64,000 nt of DNA. It comes from an uncultured Thermoanaerobaculia bacterium (lineage in GTDB: Bacteria; Acidobacteriota; Thermoanaerobaculia; Multivoradales; Multivoraceae). Each line of letters starts with the position of its first letter. Position 1 is the first letter of the stretch. Below the pieces are notes generated by a model. That model did no database searches. It was not told the DNA's origin and saw only the letters and a program-made list of their open reading frames with translations. This document shows positions 19,856 to 28,838 of this stretch, piece after piece. The stretch spans positions 1,021,501 through 1,085,500 of the forward strand of contig CATOTG010000006.1 of NCBI GenBank assembly GCA_951813015.1, written 5' to 3'. A program made the translations under genes and the position numbers.

Positions 19856-20539
19856 TCAGCGCACCAGGGCGTAGAGCCCTGCGAGACGCGTCGGCTTGAC
19901 ACCGGCCGCGAACAACAGCCAGATCAGCCAATTCGTCGCCACCGTCCGAACGACTCCTCGTTCGATGAAACGGCGTGACGAAGTGGTGGCGCGTTCGGAG
20001 ATGATCGAGATCGATCCTTGCCGGCGGAGACGGCGGATGAAGTCCAGGTCCTCGAGGATCGGAAGGTCGGCGAAACCGCCGCTGCCGGTGTAGGCCGCGG
20101 CGGTGGCGAACTGCGCCTGATCGCCGAGCGGCGCCCTCAGTCTCCTGGTGCGCAGGTCGACGAGGCCGCGGCCCAGACGCAGGAGAGGCGGCGCCGGTTC
20201 GAAGTCGACCAGAAAGCCGCCGCCGACCGCGTTGCCCGCCAGCGCTCGTTCGATTGCGGTTCGAGCGGATACGGGGAGGCGTGTGTCGGCGTGCAGGAAC
20301 AGCAACACGTCGGTTCCGGCGTCGAGCGCCAGTGCGGCGCCGGTACGCAGTTGCAGCCCGCGCCCGGGTCCGGGCGCCGTCGCCACCTTCGCGCCGGCTT
20401 GCCGCGCCAGGTCCACCGTGCGGTCCCGGCTGCCTCCGTCGACGACGATCAGATCGTCGCAGTGGTGGCGGGCGGCGCCGACCGCGGCCTGCACCGTGGC
20501 CTCTTCCTCGAGCACAGGCATGACAATGGTGAGGTGCAT
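19856..20539 (-). CDS. family 2 glycosyltransferase (TIGR04283-like)
   Basis: The 227-aa GT-A enzyme starts LTIVMPVLEEE and has the nucleotide-sugar motifs DLIVVDGGSRDRT and FLHADTRLP (the DXD-type metal site is HAD/T), then GGGFLVDFEP and a PILEDLDFIRRL segment. The compact form with a C-terminal hydrophobic stretch matches the TIGR04283 group often found with arsenosugar or rSAM glycosyltransferase loci; the acceptor is unknown here. It is divergent from moaC with 61 nt between starts and convergent with HU. Confidence 0.8.
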   Translation of the reverse strand: MHLTIVMPVLEEEATVQAAVGAARHHCDDLIVVDGGSRDRTVDLARQAGAKVATAPGPGRGLQLRTGAALALDAGTDVLLFLHADTRLPVSARTAIERALAGNAVGGGFLVDFEPAPPLLRLGRGLVDLRTRRLRAPLGDQAQFATAAAYTGSGGFADLPILEDLDFIRRLRRQGSISIISERATTSSRRFIERGVVRTVATNWLIWLLFAAGVKPTRLAGLYALVR

Positions 20540-20600
20540 CCCGAACTGGTAGGTTAGCGAGCGACGCGGAGGGCAGCCGGACGCGCCCCGGATCGTTGGC

Positions 20601-21089
20601 ATGAGCGCCGAACCCTTCAGCCACCTCGACCGTCGCGGGCGCGCGGCGATGGTTGATGTTTCGGCCAAGGACACAACGCGGCGGGTCGCGCAGGCCTCAT
20701 GCAGGGTGTTGCTGTCCGGCGGCACGGTCGAGCGCCTGGAAGAGTTGCCCAAGGGTGACGCCCTGACCGTGGCGCGAGTGGCGGGCGTCCAGGCTGCCAA
20801 GAGCACTGCTGCCTGGGTGCCGCTCGCTCATCCGTTGCCGCTGGACCAGGTGGAAGTGGAGATCGAACCCGGCGAGGGAGGCGTGACGATCCGTAGCCGG
20901 GTCGTGGTCACGGCCCGCACCGGCGCCGAGATGGAGGCGCTGACCGCGTGCGCGGCGGCAGCCCTCGCGCTCTACGACATGGTCAAGTCGGTCGAACGCG
21001 GCGCCGTGATCACCGATCTGCTGTTGGAGGCGAAGAGCGGCGGCCAAAGTGGCGAGTACCGGCGCGGTGAGTACCGGCGCCCCCGCTGA
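20601..21089 (+). CDS. moaC: cyclic pyranopterin monophosphate synthase MoaC
   Basis: MoaC forms cPMP in molybdenum cofactor synthesis. The 162-aa protein shows FSHLDRRGRAAMVDVSAKDT, the PLAHPLPL strand with the active-site His, EMEAL with catalytic Glu residues and LYDMVKS with Asp and Lys, ending near KSGGQSG. The usual Cys in PLCHPL is Ala. No other moa/moe gene is close. The product serves the molybdo-oxidoreductase at 10.9-13.3 kb. Confidence 0.95.
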   Translation: MSAEPFSHLDRRGRAAMVDVSAKDTTRRVAQASCRVLLSGGTVERLEELPKGDALTVARVAGVQAAKSTAAWVPLAHPLPLDQVEVEIEPGEGGVTIRSRVVVTARTGAEMEALTACAAAALALYDMVKSVERGAVITDLLLEAKSGGQSGEYRRGEYRRPR

Positions 21090-21095
21090 CCTCCC

Positions 21096-22280
21096 GTGGC
21101 GATCCGTTTCGGTCTCGACCGCCTGCTCGATGACGCCGGGCGTCTGAGGCGACGGCGCTACGCGCTTCTGTGTCACCAGGCATCTCTGAGTCGAGACGGC
21201 GTTCACGCGCATCTGGCCCTTGCGGCGACTCGGTCGCCCGCGGCACTGCTGGCGCCGGAGCACGGCTTCTACGGCGTCGAGCAGGACATGGTCGCTTCGC
21301 GAGACGAGCGGGATCCGTGGACGGGCTCGCCCGTCGTCTCGCTCTACGGCGAGGATGCGTCCAGCCTGCGACCCCGGCCAGAGGTCTTCGATGGTTGCGA
21401 CCTGCTGGTGATCGATCTCCAGGATGTGGGCGCCCGGTACTACACGTTCGCGGCCTCCGCGGTATGGGCGGCCGAGGTCGCGCTTGCCGCTGGCTGTGAG
21501 GTCTGGATCCTCGACCGTCCGAATCCCCTGGGCGGCGGGGAGGTGGAAGGCAACCTGCTGGACCTCGACTTCGCCTCCTTCGTGGGCGCCTTTCGCATGC
21601 CGCAACGGCACGGGTTGACCCTGGCGGAGATCGTCCTGCTGGAGGCGCGACGCCGCGGTTGGGACACCGCTTCCCTCACCGTGTTCGAGATCGAGGGTTG
21701 GCGTCGCGTGCAGACCTGGCCCGATGTGGGCTGGCCATGGACGGCGCCGTCCCCGAACATGCCGTCGCCGGATACCGCGGCCATCTATCCCGGGCTGTGT
21801 CTGTTCGAAGCGACCACCGTGTCGGAGGGTCGGGGCACGACGCGGCCGTTTCACCTCCTCGGCGCTCCCGGGGCCGATGCGCCGGCGCTCGCCGGCCGCT
21901 GCGAGGAGCGCCTCGAAGCCGCGGGGCTGAACGGTGTCTCCGTCGTTCCCGCCATGTTCCGGCCCCAGTTCCAGAAACACGCCGGGGCCGTGTGTGCCGG
22001 CGTGGAGATTCGCGTCGTCGACATCAGGTTCATTCAGCCGGTGCGCCTCGGGTTTGAACTGCTGCTCGCCTTTCGCGATGTTCTGGGACGGGCCTTCGGC
22101 TGGCGCGCCGAGCCCTACGAGTTCGTTTCAAACACGCCGGCGATCGATTTGCTGGCGGGCACGGATGGCTTCCGGCTTGGCCTCGAAGAGCCGGCCGCGC
22201 TCGAAAGCTGGTACGCCAGTTGGCGAGACGACGAAGAAGAGTTTCGTGCGGAGCGCGATTCGGTCTTGCTGTACCCCTGA
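21096..22280 (+). CDS. DUF1343 / NamZ-like exo-beta-N-acetylmuramidase
   Basis: The 394-aa protein matches the DUF1343 family: LLAPEHGFYGV near residue 52, VIDLQDVGARYYTF, WILDRPNPLGGGEVEG, PSPNMPSPDTAAIYPGLC and TVSEGRGTTRPF. Family members (NamZ) remove terminal N-acetylmuramic acid from peptidoglycan fragments during wall recycling. No signal peptide is visible, so this copy seems cytoplasmic and may act on recycled muropeptides. It starts at a GTG 6 nt after moaC, suggesting an operon, though the functions are unrelated. Confidence 0.88.
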   Translation: MAIRFGLDRLLDDAGRLRRRRYALLCHQASLSRDGVHAHLALAATRSPAALLAPEHGFYGVEQDMVASRDERDPWTGSPVVSLYGEDASSLRPRPEVFDGCDLLVIDLQDVGARYYTFAASAVWAAEVALAAGCEVWILDRPNPLGGGEVEGNLLDLDFASFVGAFRMPQRHGLTLAEIVLLEARRRGWDTASLTVFEIEGWRRVQTWPDVGWPWTAPSPNMPSPDTAAIYPGLCLFEATTVSEGRGTTRPFHLLGAPGADAPALAGRCEERLEAAGLNGVSVVPAMFRPQFQKHAGAVCAGVEIRVVDIRFIQPVRLGFELLLAFRDVLGRAFGWRAEPYEFVSNTPAIDLLAGTDGFRLGLEEPAALESWYASWRDDEEEFRAERDSVLLYP

Positions 22281-22372
22281 GGCACTGCCACAATCCGCCG
22301 GCGGCGGGACGCTCCGGGTCCGGCCGCCTTCCAACCGTTCCAACCGCTCCGAGTTTGAACCGAGGTGAGCCG

Positions 22373-23980
22373 ATGCCGCGGATCCTGATTGCCGATTCTC
22401 TCGCGCCGGCAGGCGTCGAACTGTTGCGCGAGAGCGCGGAAGTGGACCAGCTTCGAGACGAGGACCGACCGCGGCTCCCCGAACTGATCGCGGACTACGA
22501 CGCGGTCATCGTGCGAAGCGGCACGGAGATCAACCGCGAGGTTCTGGAGGGCGGCGACCGTCTGAAGGTGGTGGGGCGAGCCGGAGTCGGCGTCGACAAC
22601 ATCGACCTTGCGGCCGCCACGCAGCGGGGCGTGCTGGTGATCAATGCGCCGACCGCGAACTCGCTTTCGGCCACCGAGCACACGTTCGCCCTGTTGCTGG
22701 CCCTGGCACGGCGAATTCCATCCGCCGACGCGTCGCTCAAGGCGGAGCGCTGGGAGCGCAAGAGCCACGTGGGCAGCGAGTTGCAGGGCAAGGCGCTCGG
22801 CGTGATCGGCTTCGGTCAGATCGGTCAGCGGGTAGCCACCCGGGCGAGGGCCTTCGAAATGGACGTCCTCGCCTTCGACCCCTTCCTGCAGGCGGAGGTT
22901 GCGCAGCGGCTTGATGTCGAGCCGGTGGCGTTGGAGGATCTGCTCGCGCGGTCCGACTTCATCACCTTCCACACCCCGCTGACCGACCAGACCAGGAACA
23001 TGCTCGACGAGTCGCGCATCGCCCTGATGAAGGACGGCGCGGCCGTGATCAATGTCGGGCGGGGCGGCGTGGTCGACGCGGAGGCTCTGCTGGCGGCCCT
23101 CGAGTCGGGCAAGCTTGCCGGCGCGGGTCTGGACGTGTTCCCGGTGGAGCCGCCGACGGACTTCCGGCTGGCAGCCCACCCGAAGGTCGTGGCCACGCCC
23201 CACATCGGCGCCCAGACGACGGAGGCACAGGACCGAATCGCCACGGAAACGGCCCGGATGGTGCTCGCCGCGCTCCGCGGCTCGCTCGCGGTGTCCGCGG
23301 TGAACCTGCCGTTCCGTTCCTCGGGTTCCCGCGGAGAACCCTTCCTGCGGTTGGGCGAGCAGCTTGGCCGGCTGGCCGCGGTCGCGCTCGGCGGCAGCCT
23401 GCGACGGGTGCAGGTCGATCTCTGGGGCATCGACGACGAACTGCGGAAGTCGGTCGCCGTGGCGGCGCTCAAGGGCGCGCTGATCCCGTCGTGCGGCGAG
23501 GGAGTGAACTACGTCAATGCCGAGCGCACGGCCGCGGACCGCCGGGTCGAACTCGTTCAGGCGACCCACAGCGACCAGGCCTCCTACGCCCACCTGGTGC
23601 GAGTGCGGGCGGTTGGCGCCGAGCCTGTAGACGGAGCGTGGGTGGCCGACGGCGTAGCCGAGGCCTCGGGCACGACCTACCGGCTCGGAGAGATCCACGG
23701 CGACCTGCGGGTTGTTTCCTTCGCCGGCTTCCAGCTCGAGTTCCAGCCCCGAGGCCGGCTGCTGTTCCTGCGCAACCGGGACGTGCCGGGCTTTGTCGGC
23801 CGGTTGGGCACCCTGCTCGGCGACGCCGGCATCAACATCGCCGACATCCACCTGTCACGGGAACCGGGCGGCGACGCGCTCGCCGTGCTGCGGCTCGACC
23901 AGGTCCCGGACGACGCCTGCCTGCGGGCGCTGCTGGCTGTGGACGAGGTGATCGCGGTCGACCTGGTCGACCTTTCCTGA
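22373..23980 (+). CDS. serA: D-3-phosphoglycerate dehydrogenase
   Basis: SerA catalyses the first step of serine synthesis. The 535-aa protein is the long type: substrate-binding domain, NAD domain with GKALGVIGFGQIGQRVA and the catalytic Arg/Glu/His (GRAGVGVDNID, PHIGAQTTEAQ), then the intervening ASB domain and a C-terminal ACT domain (LLFLRNRDVPGFVGRLGTLL) that usually binds serine for feedback control. ATG 22373 has a GAGGTGAG site. Confidence 0.96.
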   Translation: MPRILIADSLAPAGVELLRESAEVDQLRDEDRPRLPELIADYDAVIVRSGTEINREVLEGGDRLKVVGRAGVGVDNIDLAAATQRGVLVINAPTANSLSATEHTFALLLALARRIPSADASLKAERWERKSHVGSELQGKALGVIGFGQIGQRVATRARAFEMDVLAFDPFLQAEVAQRLDVEPVALEDLLARSDFITFHTPLTDQTRNMLDESRIALMKDGAAVINVGRGGVVDAEALLAALESGKLAGAGLDVFPVEPPTDFRLAAHPKVVATPHIGAQTTEAQDRIATETARMVLAALRGSLAVSAVNLPFRSSGSRGEPFLRLGEQLGRLAAVALGGSLRRVQVDLWGIDDELRKSVAVAALKGALIPSCGEGVNYVNAERTAADRRVELVQATHSDQASYAHLVRVRAVGAEPVDGAWVADGVAEASGTTYRLGEIHGDLRVVSFAGFQLEFQPRGRLLFLRNRDVPGFVGRLGTLLGDAGINIADIHLSREPGGDALAVLRLDQVPDDACLRALLAVDEVIAVDLVDLS

Positions 23981-24000
23981 CCATGTCGGCCAGGCGTTCG

Positions 24001-24717
24001 TCAGCCGGCGAGGAAGGCGGCGATGCCGGCGTCTTTCAGACGTTGCAGCACGTCGTCAGCTGCCTGCCTGCGTCTGCGCTCGATCTGGACGCGGTGCATT
24101 CCCCGTCCGGTCCTGATCTTCACGTTGTCGAGATCGAGCTCGCGGCGGAGGCGGCGGGCCAGGGCCACGGCGCCGCTGCGTTTGCGGAACGCGCCGGCCT
24201 GGATCGTGAAGCCGGCCTCGCGATCCCGGTTCGCCGTGCTCGCGCGCCCGCCGCGGGCAGGCCAGGAGATCGGCAGTTGCCGCTTTTTCGGCGCCACGCG
24301 CACGACCTTGATGCGCACCCTCGCGAGACCCTGGCCGAACATCTCGAGCCGTCTGGCGGCGCCGACGGAGAGGTCGATGATCCGGCCCTTGACGAAGGGA
24401 CCCCGGTCGTTGATCGGCACCCTGAGCTGCTTGCCGTTGTCCTGGTTCCTGACCAGGACGACCGTTCCCAGCGGCAACTGCTTGTGAGCGGCCGAGATGC
24501 GGTTCATGTCGTAGATCTCGCCGCTGGCGGTCGGCCGGCCGTGGAACTTGGCGCCGTACCACGATGCCAGTCCCTTCTGGGTGGTTCCGCGGTTCGGTGA
24601 CTTGAGGCCTCTGGTCGAGGCGCACCCGGCCAGCAGGCCGGCGGCGAGAACAGCGGCGAGCGCGGCCGCGAGCGGGTCGCGAGTTCGGCTGCGGCGAAGC
24701 GGGCGCGATCGACGCAT
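24001..24717 (-). CDS. rlpA: RlpA-like septal lipoprotein
   Basis: The 238-aa precursor has a lipoprotein signal ending LLAGC, the double-psi beta-barrel of RlpA (GLASWYGAKFHGRPTASGE, then LPLGTVVLVRN and INDRGPFVKGRIIDLS) and a C-terminal SPOR domain (FTIQAGAFRKRSGA) that binds denuded septal glycan. In Pseudomonas RlpA is a lytic transglycosylase for daughter-cell separation. The catalytic Asp of INDRGP and the His of AHKQLPLG are present. It follows purB on the same strand. Confidence 0.92.
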   Translation of the reverse strand: MRRSRPLRRSRTRDPLAAALAAVLAAGLLAGCASTRGLKSPNRGTTQKGLASWYGAKFHGRPTASGEIYDMNRISAAHKQLPLGTVVLVRNQDNGKQLRVPINDRGPFVKGRIIDLSVGAARRLEMFGQGLARVRIKVVRVAPKKRQLPISWPARGGRASTANRDREAGFTIQAGAFRKRSGAVALARRLRRELDLDNVKIRTGRGMHRVQIERRRRQAADDVLQRLKDAGIAAFLAG

Positions 24718-24725
24718 CGGGCCGG

Positions 24726-26156
24726 CTACACTCTCGGCGCCTCGAAAGGCGCCGCACTGTGCCGCGCCAGCGCCGGTTCGACAGCGTCAGCCAGGAAGTC
24801 GTCGACCTGCTGGGCGGAACGGCCGGTGAAGGAATCCGCGTCGATGAGGGACTCGAGTTCTTCGCGGTCGAGGCCGAAGGAAGGATCGTCCGCGATCAGG
24901 TCGACCAGCGGGTTCGGCTCGCCCGCAAAGACCCGCGAGTAGGCCTCGAGACTGTGCCGGCGGATTCGCTCGTGCAGTTCCTGCCGGTCGCCGCCGCGCA
25001 GTGACGCCTCCATCAGGAAGGTCTCGGTGGCCATGAACGGAAGCTCTCGCCTCACCCGGGCGGCCGTGGCCGCTTCGTTGACCCGCAGCCCCTGGGCGAT
25101 GTTCGCGGCCAGGAGCAGCACGGCGTCGACGGTCAAGAAGGAGTCGGTCAGCACAAGGCGCCGGTTCGCCGAGTCGTCGAGGCTGCGCTCGAGCCATTGC
25201 GTGCCGGCGTTCAGCGCCCCGTGCAGGGAGTCGCTCATGACCCGCCGCGACAGCGAGCACATGCGTTCGGCCCTGACCGGGTTGCGCTTGTAGGCCATTG
25301 CCGAGGACCCCACCTGGTTGTCGTCGAAGGGCTCGAAGAGCTCTCCCACGCCCTGCAACAACCGCAAGTCGCTGCCGAACTTGTGGCAGCTCTCCGCGGC
25401 GCCGGACAGCGCGTGCAGGACCTGGCTGTCCTGCTTGCGCGGGTAGGTCTGGCCGGTGATCCGCCAACTCGCCTCGAAGCCGAGGGCGGAGGCCACGCGG
25501 GCGTCGAGTTCGCGGACCTTGCCGTGGTCGCCGTCAAACAGGGTCAGGAAGGAGGCCTGGGTGCCCGTCGTGCCCTTGGCGCCCCGGCAGCGCAGCCGAT
25601 CGCGGCGATTGGCCACCTCCTCGAGGTCGGTCAGGAAATCCTGGAGCCAGAGGCAGGCGCGCTTGCCCAGAGTCGTCAACTGCGCCGACTGGAAGTGGGT
25701 GTAGGCGAGCGCGGTCGTGGCGCGCTCCCTGCGGGCGAAGGCGGCCAACTCGCCGACCGTGGCCGCCAGCCTGCCCGCGACGAGGTCAAGCGCCTCCCGA
25801 ACGATCAGAACGTCCGTGTTGTCCGTGATGAAGGCGGACGTCGCGCCCAGGTGCAGAATGCTGCCGGCGTCGCCGCTGACCTCGGCGAAGTGCCGAAGGT
25901 GAGCCACCACGTCGTGGCGCGTTTCCCGTTCGAGTTGCGCGACACGTTCCAGGTCGAGATCGTCCGCATGCCGGCGCAGCGCGTCGAGTTGGGCCTCGGA
26001 GATCGGCAGCCCCAGGGCGGCCTGGTTCTCGGCCAGGCAGATCCAGAGCCGCCGCCAGTTTCGGAACCTGTGCCGGGCCGAGAACAGCCGCGCCATCTCC
26101 GCGCTCGCGTAGCGCTCATGAAGCGGATTCTGCGGCGCCTCCCTGGCTTCGGCCAT
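24726..26156 (-). CDS. purB: adenylosuccinate lyase
   Basis: PurB acts twice in purine synthesis, releasing fumarate from SAICAR and adenylosuccinate. The 476-aa protein has TSAFITDNTD, TALAYTHFQSAQ with the general acid His, and the signature loop GSSAMAYKRNPVRAER with catalytic Ser. The YKRNPMRSE-like loop and total length resemble the eukaryotic/long ADSL clade more than short Bacillus-type PurB. It is transcribed toward rlpA. Confidence 0.95.
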   Translation of the reverse strand: MAEAREAPQNPLHERYASAEMARLFSARHRFRNWRRLWICLAENQAALGLPISEAQLDALRRHADDLDLERVAQLERETRHDVVAHLRHFAEVSGDAGSILHLGATSAFITDNTDVLIVREALDLVAGRLAATVGELAAFARRERATTALAYTHFQSAQLTTLGKRACLWLQDFLTDLEEVANRRDRLRCRGAKGTTGTQASFLTLFDGDHGKVRELDARVASALGFEASWRITGQTYPRKQDSQVLHALSGAAESCHKFGSDLRLLQGVGELFEPFDDNQVGSSAMAYKRNPVRAERMCSLSRRVMSDSLHGALNAGTQWLERSLDDSANRRLVLTDSFLTVDAVLLLAANIAQGLRVNEAATAARVRRELPFMATETFLMEASLRGGDRQELHERIRRHSLEAYSRVFAGEPNPLVDLIADDPSFGLDREELESLIDADSFTGRSAQQVDDFLADAVEPALARHSAAPFEAPRV

Positions 26157-26198
26157 GTCCGCAGTCTACCAGCGTAACTATCTCGTTTGCTGAGGTTT

Positions 26199-26232
26199 AG
26201 CAGCCGGTGGCGGACTTCTGCCACGGGCTGCT
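26199..26232. repeat. solo hairpin related to the terminal repeat of the 56.6-kb element
   Basis: AGCAGCCGGTGGC and GCCACGGGCTGCT form a hairpin with one mismatch. Its right arm (26213-26232) is identical over 20 nt to the right terminal repeat of the element at 56614-56844. It lies upstream of purB between hairpins and looks like a collapsed copy of that element. Confidence 0.65.
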
Positions 26233-26281
26233 AGCACAGCACACCCGCCTGCTCGGGACTTTCCCCTCCGGCCGCCAGGCA

Positions 26282-26320
26282 GGCTGGACGTCGTCAGTGA
26301 TCCCGCAACGATGTCCAGCC
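26282..26320 (-). terminator. hairpin downstream of argF
   Basis: GGCTGGAC and GTCCAGCC form an 8-bp stem around a 23-nt loop within the 207-nt gap between the argF stop and the purB start (both minus strand). No U-tract follows on the minus strand; weak candidate. Confidence 0.3.
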
Positions 26321-26363
26321 GGCTTGGGGGCCCGCGGGTGCGCTGCACCGACGGTGCGCTCAC

Positions 26364-27284
26364 CTACGCGCGGTCGAGGAGGCGGAGCATGAGGGCCTTC
26401 TGGGTGTGCATGCGGTTCTCGGCCTGGTCGAAGACGCGGCTCCTCGGACCGTCGACGACGGAGGCCGTGACTTCTTCGCCCCGGTGGCAGGGGAGGCAGT
26501 GGAGGTAGATCGCGTGACCTTTTGCCCTGGACATCAGGTCGTCGTCGACGGTGTAGCCGTCGAAGTCGGCGAGGCGCTGCTCTTGTTCCTTCTCCTGGCC
26601 CATCGAGGTCCAGACGTCGCTGTAGACGGCGTCCGCGCCGCCGACGGCGGCGTGCGGATCAGCGCCAGTCTCGATCCCGGCGCCGGTATCGGCGCCGAGC
26701 CCGCGGGCGAGGTCGAGGTACTTGTCGGCGACTTCGTAGCCCGGCGGCGAGGCGATGGAAAAGTCGACGCCCGCGCGGGCGCAGGCGATCATCAGGGAGT
26801 GGGCGACGTTGTTGCCGTCGCCGATGTAGGCGACCTTGCGGCCGCGCAGTTCGCCGAACTCCTGGTGGACGGTCATCAGATCGGCGAGCGCCTGGCAGGG
26901 GTGCAGCTCGTCGGTCAACCCGTTGATCACGGGCACTGTGGCGTGCTCGGCCATTTCGACCACGGCGCGATGCTCGAAGGTGCGCAGCATGAGGAGGTCC
27001 ACGTAGCGGGACAGGACGCGGGCGGTGTCGGCGATCGTTTCGCCGCGGCCGATCTGGAGGTCCCGGTTGGAGAGGAAGATCGGCTGGCCTCCGAGCTGCG
27101 CCATGCCCACTTCGAAGCTGACCCGGGTTCGCGTGGACGACTTCTCGAAGTAGAGCCCGATCGACTTGCCGCTGAGGGCGTCGCGGTGGGCATGCGGCGT
27201 GGATTCGAGTTGCAGGGCCAGTGCGAGGATCGACTCGAGTTGGCCCTCCGCGAGGTCGGCGATCGAGATCAGGTGTTCAGGCAT
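26364..27284 (-). CDS. argF: ornithine carbamoyltransferase
   Basis: ArgF joins ornithine and carbamoyl phosphate to citrulline. The 306-aa protein has the carbamoyl-phosphate motif STRTRVSFE, a second site at HPCQALADL and the ornithine/Cys loop HCLPCHRGEEV (usually HCLPAHRG). ATG 27284 is preferred to ATG 27293 because GGAGG sits 9 nt before it but abuts the earlier codon. No other arg gene is adjacent; it is divergent from rdgB. Confidence 0.93.
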   Translation of the reverse strand: MPEHLISIADLAEGQLESILALALQLESTPHAHRDALSGKSIGLYFEKSSTRTRVSFEVGMAQLGGQPIFLSNRDLQIGRGETIADTARVLSRYVDLLMLRTFEHRAVVEMAEHATVPVINGLTDELHPCQALADLMTVHQEFGELRGRKVAYIGDGNNVAHSLMIACARAGVDFSIASPPGYEVADKYLDLARGLGADTGAGIETGADPHAAVGGADAVYSDVWTSMGQEKEQEQRLADFDGYTVDDDLMSRAKGHAIYLHCLPCHRGEEVTASVVDGPRSRVFDQAENRMHTQKALMLRLLDRA

Positions 27285-27410
27285 GGGAGACATCCTCCGT
27301 TGAGCCGGATCGTTTGGGGCGGGCTACACTGCCTGTCCCTTGGCTTTCTCGCGACGAATAATACACCACAGAGGCGCACGTTTATTCACGGCGCGCCCAA
27401 GCGCCGGCCG

Positions 27411-27992
27411 GTGAGCCACGGGAATGCCAGCCGGCGACCGTGGGTGCTGGTCACCGGCAACGCGAACAAGCGGCGCGAGGCGGAGCGGATCGTCGGCCAC
27501 CGGTTGGAGACGGCGGCGGTCGATCTGCCGGAGATCCAGTCGGGTGACCTGATCGAGGTGCTGCGGCACAAGGCGGAGGCTGCCTGGCAGCGGCTCGAGC
27601 GGCCAGTCGTCGTCGAGGAGACCGGCCTGGAACTGGCCTGCATGAACGGCTTCCCGGGTCCGCTGGTCAAGTGGATGCTGGAGGCGGTCGGCGACGAGGG
27701 GATTGCGAAGGTCGCGATTCGCGCTGGCGACCCCGGGGTCGTCGCGCGATGTGCGCTCATGCTCAAGGCCGGAGACCGGGAAGTGTTCGCCGCGGGTGCG
27801 ACCGCCGGACGGCTGGTGCTGCCGCCGCGAGGCGATGGGGGATTCGGTTGGGATCCGGTTTTCGAGCCCGATGGCCTCGAACGGACCTACGCGGAACTCG
27901 GCGATGAGATCAAGGACCGGATCGGCCATCGCGGCCGCGCCTGGCGGGCGTTCCGGCGGGCGCTCGATGGCCTGGAGAAGGCTGATCAGTAG
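27411..27992 (+). CDS. rdgB: XTP/dITP pyrophosphatase (RdgB/HAM1)
   Basis: This house-cleaning enzyme hydrolyses non-canonical purine NTPs. The protein of about 193 aa has the N-terminal TGNANKRREAERI, VVVEETGLELACMNGFPGPL, the DGGFGWDPVFEPDG motif and a C-terminal HRGRAWRAF. In the usual DSGL segment, Glu-Thr-Gly (EETGLEL) replaces Asp-Ser-Gly, a feature shared with some archaeal-type HAM1 proteins. GTG 27411 is a best guess because the frame is open far upstream. The last 7 nt overlap the convergent coaE. Confidence 0.87.
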   Translation: MSHGNASRRPWVLVTGNANKRREAERIVGHRLETAAVDLPEIQSGDLIEVLRHKAEAAWQRLERPVVVEETGLELACMNGFPGPLVKWMLEAVGDEGIAKVAIRAGDPGVVARCALMLKAGDREVFAAGATAGRLVLPPRGDGGFGWDPVFEPDGLERTYAELGDEIKDRIGHRGRAWRAFRRALDGLEKADQ

Positions 27993-28591
27993 TGCTGAGC
28001 GAGGCGCTTCAAGTCGGAGTGCACGGCCTCGACCTGGGCGCGAAGCTCTTCGAGGTTGCCGACGTTCTCGATCACGAAGTCCGCCGCCGCGCAGCGGTCC
28101 TCCGACCGGGCCTGCGCCTCCATCCGTGCCGCCGCCTGGTCGCGGTCGAGGCCGCGCTCTACTGCACGGTCGAGGCGGAGTTCGGCCGGCGCCTCGACGG
28201 TGACCACGGCGTCGTAGCGTCCGCGACCTCCGGTCTCGGCCAGGAGCGGCACCTCGAAAACGACGACGGCGCCGTCGCCCGCCGACTCCAGGATCTCCAG
28301 GTAGCTCCGCCCGACCAGGGGATGGATTGCCTGTTCGAGCCGCTTGCGGCTGGCCGGGTCGGCGAAGACCGCCGGCCCCAGCGCGACCTTGTCGACCGAT
28401 CCGTCCGGTTTCAGCATCCGCGGGCCGAAGAGATCTGCGACTGCCTGAGCGCCCGGCTCGCCGGGCCGGTACAGATCGGCGACCAGTGCGTCTGCGTCCG
28501 TCACGACGCAGCCCATCCCGGCCAGCATGGCGCCGACCGTCGACTTGCCGCTGGCGATGCCGCCGGTGAGTCCAACGCGCAGGGCGGTCAT
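27986..28591 (-). CDS. coaE: dephospho-CoA kinase
   Basis: CoaE phosphorylates dephospho-CoA in the last step of CoA synthesis. The 201-aa protein begins RVGLTGGIASGKSTV (P-loop), has DADALVADLYRPGEPG and FEVPLLAETGG with the LID region downstream. ATG 28591 puts the P-loop eleven residues from the start, normal for the family. It is divergent from rplM and overlaps rdgB tail to tail. Confidence 0.94.
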   Translation of the reverse strand: MTALRVGLTGGIASGKSTVGAMLAGMGCVVTDADALVADLYRPGEPGAQAVADLFGPRMLKPDGSVDKVALGPAVFADPASRKRLEQAIHPLVGRSYLEILESAGDGAVVVFEVPLLAETGGRGRYDAVVTVEAPAELRLDRAVERGLDRDQAAARMEAQARSEDRCAAADFVIENVGNLEELRAQVEAVHSDLKRLAQHY

Positions 28592-28702
28592 CGTGACGGT
28601 GAGAATATGCCGCCACGAGACGCCATGGGACGTCTGGTCCGGTTCGGCCGTTGCCGCCGCGGTCCGCCGTGGCGCCGGTTGGAGGATCCGAACGCGTTCA
28701 TC

Positions 28703-28731
28703 TTGACAAGCCCTGGTTGGGACTCTACGAT
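28703..28731 (+). promoter_or_regulatory. sigma70-type promoter of the rplM operon
   Basis: TTGACA (28703-28708), a 17-nt spacer and TACGAT (28726-28731) lie about 107 nt before the rplM ATG. The perfect -35 and ideal spacing fit a strong housekeeping promoter for rplM-rpsI and probably the following rpsB-tsf genes. The leader of about 100 nt could host ribosomal-protein autoregulation. Confidence 0.72.
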
Positions 28732-28838
28732 CCCCGTTCCTCTGCGCGAGGAGGTTCGGTAGGAGTATGCCCGCTCCATCCGTCATGCTGTGCGCAACGA
28801 TGTGCCGGCGGACCGGTCGGCCAAGGGTAGGAATACGA

